From NCBI GenBank assembly GCA_020697375.1, contig JAJFBJ010000191.1, positions 1-6,232 of the forward strand: 6,232 bases of DNA. Reading direction: 5' to 3'. Below, one piece after another: positions 1-5,923 of the stretch. A program made the position numbers and the translations under genes. Below the pieces are notes generated by a model. It worked only from the letters and a program-made list of their open reading frames with translations, made no database searches and was not told where the DNA came from. This DNA comes from Nitrospira sp. (GTDB lineage: Bacteria; Nitrospirota; Nitrospiria; Nitrospirales; Nitrospiraceae). Positions within the stretch are counted from its first letter, which is position 1. Every line of letters starts with the position of its first letter.

Positions 1-893
1 TTTTAGCTCCTTCCTCGTTGCATTCAGTACGACGACGTTAATAAAAAACAAAAGAGACCGGATCTTTACAAGTATGCGAACGCATAACCGATGCCATCGT
101 TGCTATGCGTCGAATCTGTTCGATTCCAGCGTTTCGAGCGTGAATCCGAAAATGGATTTGCAGCTATGCGAATTGTCTTAATATTCTAAAGTCACTTCTG
201 AAAACGTTGATTGCACCAAAAAAACGGAAGATGTGCACTAAGAAGTGCGGTGATGCATCATAGGCAAAAAAAGCACGTCGCGGGCAGTACGAAATTGCTT
301 TCGCGCGCCGGCACGGGATGCATTTGAATGCCCCGCGACCAGGCGCTTAGCCACATTCGGGAAACTCGAGCAGCCACTGGGAAGAGCGAACGAGTCCTCC
401 AATGGGCCCGCTTAGGCAGATGGCATCGACTAAGGTGGGCTTATACGGCTTAGCGTCTTTAGATTGACCACGAGCTCGAGTTTGTCGGTTGCTCGCCTTG
501 ATCCATCTCCAACCCAAACACGGCCCTTAGCCACACAATCCACGCAACCCAACTACTCTGAGTTTTGAACAGTGAGTCGAACAGATCCGGATGCTGATCG
601 CCTCGATGATGGTGGGCTTGTCTGTCAGCACGTCACCCTCTGTTTTGCAGAAATGAAAAATTTCTTCGCGGAGATGCAAATTGCCAGGGTCTTTTTAAAT
701 GGTAACCCACTGATATTCGAGGATCAGTCAACGCACCTTGCGGAGCTTTTAGCAGTCCGCTTTTTGCATCGGAATAAGGGCAGTTGCTAACCACTTAATT
801 GCGCATCGCAAGATCGAGTTGATTTGGTGAAGTGCCCTCAACGATCACTGTTACACCGTAGTGAGATAAGCAAAAGGCGTTGAGGAGGCATTT
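1..893. other. Long non-coding region upstream of the HAF-repeat gene
   Basis: I find no gene here that I can support. The first 300 bases look more AT-rich than the rest of the window. A frame on the + strand is open from base 2 to a TAA at 179-181 but has no convincing start or recognisable protein. A GTG-initiated frame at 572-790 (72 codons) has no clear Shine-Dalgarno sequence and no motif I recognise. The region does contain short symmetric motifs: a perfect TATGCG/CGCATA inverted repeat at 73-86 with further TATGCG copies at 104 and 165, a bulged hairpin at 305-346, and a 10-bp inverted repeat at 362-371/474-483. I see no tRNA, rRNA, CRISPR or insertion-sequence end. It may hold the promoter of the HAF gene or decayed coding sequence. 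Confidence 0.6.
882..888 (+). promoter_or_regulatory. Ribosome binding site of the HAF-repeat gene
   Basis: GAGGAGG lies five bases before the ATG at 894. It is a near-perfect Shine-Dalgarno sequence at usual spacing and fixes the start of the HAF-repeat gene. A 5-bp inverted repeat (TCACT/AGTGA, 845-849 and 860-864) lies just upstream and could be an operator, but it is too short to call. Confidence 0.8.
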
Positions 894-1766
894 ATGAAAC
901 GTTTAAAAAATACCTTACTCGCGCCGACTGTCTGGCTGAGTGCGGTTGTTCTCTTCCTTGCAAGCGCTCCGTTAGAAGCCTTCGGCCTCACCTTTACTAC
1001 GATCGATGTCCCGGGCGCTATCCGCACCTTAGCCACTGGGATCAACGCGTCCGGCGACATCGTTGGATGGTTCCAGGATCCTAAGGGTATCATCCATGGG
1101 TTTCTTCTTTCAGAAGGACGCTTCACGACGATCGATGCCCCAGGTGCTACACACACCGTGGCTCTCGGAATCAACGCACGCCGCCAGATCGTCGGCCACC
1201 ATGTTAGTGGTGAGAAGTTCCAAAGCTTTTTGTTGGATGACGGGGACTTCACTGCAATCGATGTTCCCGGCTCTGCCTCGACGGGTGTCCAAGGGATAAA
1301 TAACCAGGGTCAGATCGTGGGCGACTACATCGATGTCACGGGGACACATGGCTTTTTGCTGAATGATGGAAACTTTACCGTAATCGACGTTCCCGGCGCC
1401 CTGGAGACTAAGGTCCGTGGGCTCAACGCGCTCGGTCAGATCGTGGGCGTCTATACCGATGCCAGGTTCACAGATCATGGATTTTTGCTGGCGGATGGAA
1501 ACTTCACCACAATTGATGATGTATCTGGCGGCGTCAGGTTCGTAGATGCCGGGGGAATCAATGCGCGCGGCCAAATCGTTGGTGAGCAGTTCGACGAAGG
1601 GATACGTGGCTTTTTGTTGGACAAGGGAACTTTCACCACGATTGATTTCCCGGGTGCTGCAGGCACTACGGCTCTCGGAATCAACGCACGCGGCCAGATC
1701 GTCCACCCTCCATCTGGGGTAGCTAGTGCGGTAAGGTTTCACCCTGTCCATAGCGAAACCCTGTAG
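894..1766 (+). CDS. Secreted HAF-repeat protein
   Basis: The 290-residue product begins with a Sec-type signal peptide: basic MKRLK, a hydrophobic stretch at about 8-25, and likely cleavage near residue 29. The mature part is a tandem array of 42-43-residue units, each with an FTTIDVPGA-like opening, a GIN(A)xGQIVG centre and an HGFLL end. Units run 34-76, 77-118, 119-160, 161-203 and 204-246, with a sixth from 247. This pattern matches the HAF family of extracellular repeat proteins, which probably fold as beta-propeller-like or solenoid structures; the function is unknown. The sixth unit keeps its first half to the QIV at 268-270, then changes to an unrelated tail of about 20 residues instead of the VG...HGFLL half, which suggests a disrupted 3' end. 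The start is set by the strong GAGGAGG site. The gene stands alone on this strand and converges with tctB. I am confident of the family and export; the role is unknown. Confidence 0.85.
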   Translation: MKRLKNTLLAPTVWLSAVVLFLASAPLEAFGLTFTTIDVPGAIRTLATGINASGDIVGWFQDPKGIIHGFLLSEGRFTTIDAPGATHTVALGINARRQIVGHHVSGEKFQSFLLDDGDFTAIDVPGSASTGVQGINNQGQIVGDYIDVTGTHGFLLNDGNFTVIDVPGALETKVRGLNALGQIVGVYTDARFTDHGFLLADGNFTTIDDVSGGVRFVDAGGINARGQIVGEQFDEGIRGFLLDKGTFTTIDFPGAAGTTALGINARGQIVHPPSGVASAVRFHPVHSETL

Positions 1767-1954
1767 CCGTCATCATCACTCCCGTTTCTCGATCCACAGG
1801 TATGGTCCACACACAACGGTTATAGCCTTCATATCGAAGCCTGCCGTCCGCGTCTTCAATAAAGATGGTCCACTTAAAAATCTCTTACGTAGCAGCAGGC
1901 CGTCACGCCTCTCCGAGGCTTGGGCGCGTTCCGGAAGGCGTGCGCTTCACTCAT
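1723..1954 (-). pseudogene. Possible frameshifted small gene of unknown function
   Basis: Reading leftward from an ATG at 1954, 26 codons end at a TAA (1876-1874) inside a run of five T. Dropping one T joins that frame (ending ...CYVRDF) to a frame open for 50 codons from 1875 to a TAG at 1725-1723. The joined product of about 76 residues looks protein-like: the second part has two matching segments, KWTIFIED and VWTIPVD, and is rich in W, Y and charged residues, as real proteins often are. I do not recognise the family. The last roughly 44 bases overlap the abnormal 3' end of the HAF gene on the other strand. The start has only a weak GGA upstream. This could be a decayed gene, a homopolymer sequencing error in an intact small gene, or chance. 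Confidence 0.3.
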
Positions 1955-2018
1955 GATTTTATCCGGGAACCGATATTTACTCCAATGACCCAATCCGATT
2001 GGGCGACCGGCGTGAGCG

Positions 2019-2501
2019 CTACCGCCAAAGCCCAAATATCAAGCCTTCCGGGAATGGGAGATGGAGCAGTCTGTTGAAGAGGCCCTCCATGGAAAGCCAA
2101 GAAATTGCCGTTAAAGCAATGGTGAGCGTCCACGGTTCACGACCGGCTATTTTCAAATAAGCAAAAACAAAGATTGGAACTGCGAGGGGAAAGCCAACCA
2201 AAACAATAAGCGCCAGAAATCCTAGCGTCCAGATAATGATTGCTATCGTTCTCTTCCTAGCCAAGGCAGGCTCAACGGTATCGGTGAGTTGGAAATCCAT
2301 CGCATGACCTTCGCGTTCTCTTTCACTGCCCCAGATGCTGAGGGCCAATTCAATCAAGGCGAGGAAAAGAATGGGAAGCGCGATCACCCTTGGGAAAAGC
2401 GCCGTTCGGAACGGCCAGCTCCATGAAGCGTACAGAGCATACCCGGCAACACACGCGGTCGCTAAACTAAGCGCACAACGAAGATTCAAGAGACGCCTCA
2501 C
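2019..2501 (-). CDS. tctB: Tripartite tricarboxylate transporter small membrane subunit TctB
   Basis: The 160-residue inner-membrane protein has the usual TctB size and plan. Hydrophobic segments lie at about 8-26 and 34-57, a polar cytoplasm-type loop follows at 58-84, and two closely spaced segments span about 85-117. A final hydrophobic region (about 125-158) carries the LHLPFPEG motif near the C-terminus. The FPR motif at residues 36-38 after the first helix is typical of the family. TctB is the small, poorly conserved partner of TctA and is needed for uptake, though its exact task is not settled. The start is GTG, overlapping the tctA stop by four bases (GTGA, 2498-2501), so translational coupling is likely; a GGGGGA stretch eight bases upstream can serve as ribosome site. 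It is the last gene of the transporter unit, and I see no clear terminator after it. Confidence 0.9.
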   Translation of the reverse strand: MRRLLNLRCALSLATACVAGYALYASWSWPFRTALFPRVIALPILFLALIELALSIWGSEREREGHAMDFQLTDTVEPALARKRTIAIIIWTLGFLALIVLVGFPLAVPIFVFAYLKIAGREPWTLTIALTAISWLSMEGLFNRLLHLPFPEGLIFGLWR

Positions 2502-4009
2502 TGCACATTTCCCCCGGCCAGCGGTCGCCCCTTAAAGCGCATGAAAGGGAAAAAAAGCACGATTACCGACAACGCGATGAGAACCAGGACCAACGGGCGG
2601 AGAGTCCAGGACGGGCCGTAGCGAATGGTTGAAATATAAAAATTGTTCTCCGCTATCCTGCCCAAAACAAAACCGAGAACCAGCGGGGCTCGAGGCCAGC
2701 CGCATTTGATCATGAGATAGCCGAGAAAGCCGAACGCTAGCAGAACCAGCAAATCTCCCAGGTGATTGTTGGAGGTGTAGGCCCCAATGAAAGCGAAGAA
2801 CAGGATGAACGGGATAAGCACTGTGCCGCGGATCAGAGTGAGCTTGGCCAGGTAATTCAGAAAAAAAAGACTGATGACCACGGTGATAATATTGGCAACG
2901 ACCATCGTCCAGACCATGGAAAAGGTAAGAACGAGATGCTTATCCAACATGTCAGGTCCCGGCATGATCCCGAGAAGGAAAAAAGCGCCCAGGAGAATCG
3001 CCATGGAAGAGCTGCCGGGAACTCCAAACGCAATGGTTGGGATAAGCGACCCTCCTTCTTTGGAGTTATTGGCGGCCCCGGGACCCAATACTCCCCGGAT
3101 GTCTCCCTTGCCGAACCCGGCTCGCTCCTCACTGGTACGCGCGCTCTGCACCGCATGGCCGTATGCGATCCACTGCGCCACCCCTCCACCCAAGCCCGGC
3201 ATGATTCCGATGAAGGTGCCCGCGAGACTGCATCGGACGGTTAGCCAAAAATGCACGAATGTATCTTTGACCCCGACCCAAACGCCTCTGCCAAGATTTC
3301 CATGCGGCAGCTCGCCCGCGATAGAGGTCCCTCTGATGGCGAGGTCAATGATCTCGGGAATGGCGAATACGCCCACCAAAACGGGGATCAAGTCGAGCCC
3401 GTTCCATAGATACAGCTGGCCAAACGTGAAGCGCAGGACTCCCGCCTGAGGGTCTTGGCCGACTAGGGCGAACAGGAGTCCCAAGAGCCCGGCGAGAATT
3501 CCGCGCAACAAGGCCCGTCCCCCCTGGCCGCTCAAGGAGGAGATAAAGGCAATGCCGACGATGGCGAGCATGAACAGTTCCGGTGCCCCAAATGAAAGAA
3601 CCAGCGGGCGCACGACCGGGATCGCTAGGGCCAAGGCAAAGGCACCAATCAAGGCGCCGATCAGGGAGCTCATCAGCGCCGCCCCCAGTGCTCGTCCGGC
3701 CTCGCCTTTCTTGGCCATTGCGTGACCGTCCAAAATCGTTGCTGCGGTGGTCCCCTCTCCGGGAATTCCAAACAGGATCGACGTGATATCTCCGGTGGTC
3801 GAGACCACCGAGTGCATCCCCAACAGGAAAGCAAACGCTTCCACAGGCGTCATCTGGTAAATAAAGGGAAGCATCAGAGCCAGGGTGGTGGTGCCGCCGA
3901 GACCCGGGAGCAGTCCCACCCAGAAGCCCAGAAAGATGCCCAACAGCATCATGAGAAAAGTATGCCATTGAAAGACTACGAACAGTCCTTGGACAAACGC
4001 ATCCAGCAT
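2498..4009 (-). CDS. tctA: Tripartite tricarboxylate transporter large permease TctA
   Basis: The 503-residue, very hydrophobic protein is full length for TctA, the ion-coupled permease of TTT systems, with about 10-12 membrane segments. The family's internal duplication is visible. GLLPGLGG at 32-39 is mirrored by GIMPGLGG at 268-275, and FGIPGEGTTAATILDG (80-95) by FGVPGSSSMAILLG (328-341). These glycine/proline loops are the signature of the family and probably line the substrate path. KEGGSLIPT (317-325) is another conserved segment. The ATG at 4009 gives a normal N-terminus (MLDAFVQGL), but no good Shine-Dalgarno sequence precedes it; instead a GC-rich hairpin (4026-4047) lies just upstream. 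It is separated from tctC by 186 bases and overlaps tctB by four. No frameshift or missing motif is seen. The substrate is unknown: TTT systems carry citrate, tartrate, other dicarboxylates and aromatic acids. Confidence 0.96.
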   Translation of the reverse strand: MLDAFVQGLFVVFQWHTFLMMLLGIFLGFWVGLLPGLGGTTTLALMLPFIYQMTPVEAFAFLLGMHSVVSTTGDITSILFGIPGEGTTAATILDGHAMAKKGEAGRALGAALMSSLIGALIGAFALALAIPVVRPLVLSFGAPELFMLAIVGIAFISSLSGQGGRALLRGILAGLLGLLFALVGQDPQAGVLRFTFGQLYLWNGLDLIPVLVGVFAIPEIIDLAIRGTSIAGELPHGNLGRGVWVGVKDTFVHFWLTVRCSLAGTFIGIMPGLGGGVAQWIAYGHAVQSARTSEERAGFGKGDIRGVLGPGAANNSKEGGSLIPTIAFGVPGSSSMAILLGAFFLLGIMPGPDMLDKHLVLTFSMVWTMVVANIITVVISLFFLNYLAKLTLIRGTVLIPFILFFAFIGAYTSNNHLGDLLVLLAFGFLGYLMIKCGWPRAPLVLGFVLGRIAENNFYISTIRYGPSWTLRPLVLVLIALSVIVLFFPFMRFKGRPLAGGNVQ

Positions 4010-4025
4010 CGTTAAGCTTTAGAAG

Positions 4026-4047
4026 GAGCGCGGATCAAGCCGCGCTC
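4026..4047 (-). promoter_or_regulatory. GC-rich hairpin in front of tctA
   Basis: An 8-bp perfect stem, GAGCGCGG paired with CCGCGCTC, closes a six-base loop; it ends 16 bases before the tctA start. No T-run follows on either strand, so it is not a standard intrinsic terminator. Its place suggests an mRNA processing or stabilising element, or a modulator of tctA translation. The structure is seen directly; the role is inferred. Confidence 0.45.
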
Positions 4048-4081
4048 TCCGTGCCGTAAATTATCTAGCACTACTTTGTCC

Positions 4082-4124
4082 GTCGTCCGTTCATGGTTCG
4101 ACGTGCTCACCACGAACGGACGAC
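4082..4124. repeat. Palindromic repeat 1 between tctC and tctA
   Basis: The arms 4082-4097 and 4109-4124 are 16 bases each and match at 15 positions; the remaining pair is G-U in the tct mRNA. The loop is 11 bases. The core 4087-4119 starts CCGTTC, contains TTCGAC and ends GAACGG. This resembles small TCGAC-centred palindromes that I recall as scattered between genes in many environmental genomes, a REP-like class. It matches the second element (4148-4180) in opposite orientation. Confidence 0.7.
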
Positions 4125-4146
4125 AACACATCAATTCAGTTACTCA

Positions 4147-4181
4147 GCCGTTCGTCCTAAGCCTGTCGAAAGGCGGACGGC
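4147..4181. repeat. Palindromic repeat 2 between tctC and tctA, opposite orientation
   Basis: The arms 4147-4158 and 4170-4181 flank an 11-base middle containing CCTGTCGAA. The reverse complement of 4148-4180 matches repeat 1 (4087-4119) at 23 of 33 positions without gaps. In mRNA sense, 8 of the 11 core stem pairs are Watson-Crick, one is G-U and two are C-A. It begins 14 bases after the tctC stop, the position where an intercistronic hairpin would protect the tctC message from 3' decay. Confidence 0.65.
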
Positions 4182-4195
4182 GGCTTTGTAGAGGC

Positions 4196-5197
4196 TCAAT
4201 CGCCAAACTTGATATATTTCGCCAGCACCTTGACTACGTCCGGAGGCTGATTTAAAACCTCGGAGACAACTTTCAGAGCATCCTCCGGCGAGACGTAATC
4301 GATGGTCATCTTACCCTTCTCAGCTTCCGCAAGAAGATCTTTGTCCTTGAGGGCCTTGGCAAATGCGTCGCGGAGGATTTTTGTCGCGTCATTAGCTGTT
4401 CCCGGAGGTGCTACGAAAGGCCGGTAGATTTGCGTAGGGACAGCGTTGACGGCCATGATGAGCTTCCCTTGCTGACTCGTTGCAAGATTTTCGTCAATCG
4501 GTAATTTTTCGATTCCCGGAGCTGAGGTCCGGTTTCGAATGAGAGGACGCACTAGACCGCGATCAATAAAGGGCTTTATCGAATCGTAAGACCCCGCCCG
4601 GCCGTCCACCTCTTTACGCTCGACCGCCAGCATGACATCCGCGCTCGACGAATAACCAGGGACAAGCTTGAAGTCAAAACCAGCGAACTCCTTAAGGAGT
4701 GCAGGGAAATCATGGGTCGAGCTTCCCGGTCCGGTGGTACCGATCACAAACTGCTTGGCCTTTCGCAAGTCCTCCGCGGTCCTGTACGGAAGGTCCGAGC
4801 GCACGGCGAGGATTACGGCATCGCTGGCAGCGCTGCCCAACCAAGCAAATTTGGCTAAATCGAACCTCACTCCCTCAACCTTGATCAATTGCGCAACGAC
4901 CGTAGCATTGTTGAAAGTCCCGATCGTCAGACCGTCGGGCTTGGCGATGCTGAAAAGATGATTCGCCGCAATGACGCTGCTTGCTCCCGGCATATTCTGA
5001 ACAATGGCGCCGGGATTTCCCGGGATATATTTGGGCAGATGTTTGGCGATGAGGCGCGCATATCTGTCATAGCCGCCTCCCGGTTTGTAGCCAACGACGA
5101 TGGTGATCGTCTTGCCTTCATACAATGAAGCGCCATAGGAAGGCGGGTTTGCAAAAAACAAAACCAGAGAAATAAAGATGATCATTAACAGCTTCAT
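4196..5197 (-). CDS. tctC: Tripartite tricarboxylate transporter periplasmic binding protein TctC
   Basis: The 333-residue product is the extracytoplasmic solute receptor of the TTT system (TctC/Bug family). A Sec signal peptide covers residues 1-23, with a hydrophobic core at about 3-16 and YGA before the likely cleavage site; there is no lipobox cysteine, so the protein is freely periplasmic. The mature N-terminus has KTITIVVGYKPGGGYD (29-44), where the Gly-rich turn and Asp44 are family hallmarks, then QNMPGAS (67-73) and KPDGLTIG (86-93). The second lobe carries VIGTTGPGSSTHDFP (151-165). The frame stays open to a TTG at 5296, but I chose the ATG at 5197: it has AAGGAG (5203-5208) five bases upstream and directly precedes the signal peptide. 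It is first in the transporter unit, 117 bases after the hemerythrin gene. The ligand cannot be inferred; Bug-type receptors bind varied carboxylates. Confidence 0.95.
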   Translation of the reverse strand: MKLLMIIFISLVLFFANPPSYGASLYEGKTITIVVGYKPGGGYDRYARLIAKHLPKYIPGNPGAIVQNMPGASSVIAANHLFSIAKPDGLTIGTFNNATVVAQLIKVEGVRFDLAKFAWLGSAASDAVILAVRSDLPYRTAEDLRKAKQFVIGTTGPGSSTHDFPALLKEFAGFDFKLVPGYSSSADVMLAVERKEVDGRAGSYDSIKPFIDRGLVRPLIRNRTSAPGIEKLPIDENLATSQQGKLIMAVNAVPTQIYRPFVAPPGTANDATKILRDAFAKALKDKDLLAEAEKGKMTIDYVSPEDALKVVSEVLNQPPDVVKVLAKYIKFGD

Positions 5198-5202
5198 AAG
5201 AA

Positions 5203-5208
5203 CTCCTT
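5203..5208 (-). promoter_or_regulatory. Ribosome binding site deciding the tctC start
   Basis: AAGGAG on the minus strand lies five bases before the ATG at 5197. The longer frame would start with TTG at 5296 and put 33 polar residues before a normal signal peptide, so this site settles the start at 5197. Confidence 0.85.
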
Positions 5209-5314
5209 CGCTAAATACCCCCTCAGGCCTGTTTAGAGAGATAGTCCTGCTGAGTAGTTTATGAAACGTCCATTGGCGGACTGCGCTGTTGTGCAAAACC
5301 GTATTGAATTGGCT

Positions 5315-5899
5315 TTATTCCGCTGCGCCTTCCAATTCCGCCGCGATCTTTAGATATTTTTCATGCACTCCGGCGCCCATTTCTTCGGCCTCGTATTGAG
5401 CGAAAGCCGCCGAGAGCCTTTTCTGCTCCTCTGCGGAAATCACTTCGTCGGCCATGCGAAAAAGAATCTCGTCTTCCTTCTGGATATGCTCGCGCAGCAG
5501 ACGACAGTAGGCCTGCGCGCTGCTCAGAAGACTTTCTTTGGCGGCTTGGTTGCCCGTTTCCACCAAGGAGAGCGCCGCGAACATGGCTCCAACGTAAGAC
5601 CTTGCTTCCTCGTGTTCCATCAGCATCATGCCGATGGGCCCACCTTCGATGGGAATATCGTGCGCCTCCATGGCCGGAAACAAAACTTTTTCTTCTTTGA
5701 AGTGGTGGCACTGGTCGGCAAAGTTTCGGATAAAATCAAGCGCTTTCTTCCAAGGCTCCAATGCGCCCACCGGGCCTTTCGCGAGCTTCTCGACGGCGCC
5801 GAGCACGCGCTCGATGATGCGATGCTCATCGCTGAGAATCTGCGTCGGTTTCTCTGCGTGCTGGCCGAAAGCCCATCCATGCGAGATCGTTGGTTCCAT
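5315..5899 (-). CDS. Hemerythrin-like HHE-domain protein
   Basis: The 194-residue soluble, helical protein has the hemerythrin HHE cation-binding pattern. Helix 1 carries DEH (His26), helix 2 CHHFKEEKVLFP (His65/His66, Glu70), helix 3 MEHEE (His96) and helix 4 HIQKEDEILF (His138, Glu142). These are the expected ligands of a non-haem di-iron site, and all are present. Family members bind O2 or NO, or take part in iron handling and protection from oxidative or nitrosative stress; which applies here is not shown. A charged helical tail of about 50 residues follows the domain. The ATG at 5899 has AAGGAG (5907-5912) seven bases upstream. It lies 23 bases after the stop of the radical SAM/SPASM gene on the same strand, so the two are probably co-transcribed. 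No transmembrane segment or signal peptide is seen. Confidence 0.9.
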   Translation of the reverse strand: MEPTISHGWAFGQHAEKPTQILSDEHRIIERVLGAVEKLAKGPVGALEPWKKALDFIRNFADQCHHFKEEKVLFPAMEAHDIPIEGGPIGMMLMEHEEARSYVGAMFAALSLVETGNQAAKESLLSSAQAYCRLLREHIQKEDEILFRMADEVISAEEQKRLSAAFAQYEAEEMGAGVHEKYLKIAAELEGAAE

Positions 5900-5923
5900 A
5901 TTCTTTCTCCTTTTGACTGCTTC

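Noticed and set aside
115..130. GTTCGATTCC resembling a tRNA T-loop
   Set aside because: The five bases on each side do not pair as a T-stem, and no acceptor or anticodon arm fits around it.
2..181. Open + frame reaching the left edge, possibly a gene end
   Set aside because: About 59 open codons are not unusual by chance, and the translation shows no family feature.
362..483. Perfect 10-bp inverted repeat AAACTCGAGC/GCTCGAGTTT as possible ends of a small mobile element
   Set aside because: About one such pair at this distance is expected by chance in the window; no target duplication is seen, and the core CTCGAG is itself palindromic.
572..790. 72-codon GTG-initiated frame on the + strand
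   Set aside because: No Shine-Dalgarno sequence, no recognised motif, and a length expected by chance; it could be a decayed gene but I cannot support it.
1110..1751. 213-codon minus-strand frame opposite the HAF gene
   Set aside because: It is the antisense image of the HAF repeats and lacks its own start signals.
1989..2003. CCCAAT/ATTGGG hairpin after tctB as a terminator
   Set aside because: The stem is only six pairs with a three-base loop, and no T-run follows in the tct direction.
5198..5296. Upstream extension of tctC to the TTG at 5296
   Set aside because: It would place 33 polar residues before a standard signal peptide, whereas the ATG at 5197 has an ideal ribosome site.
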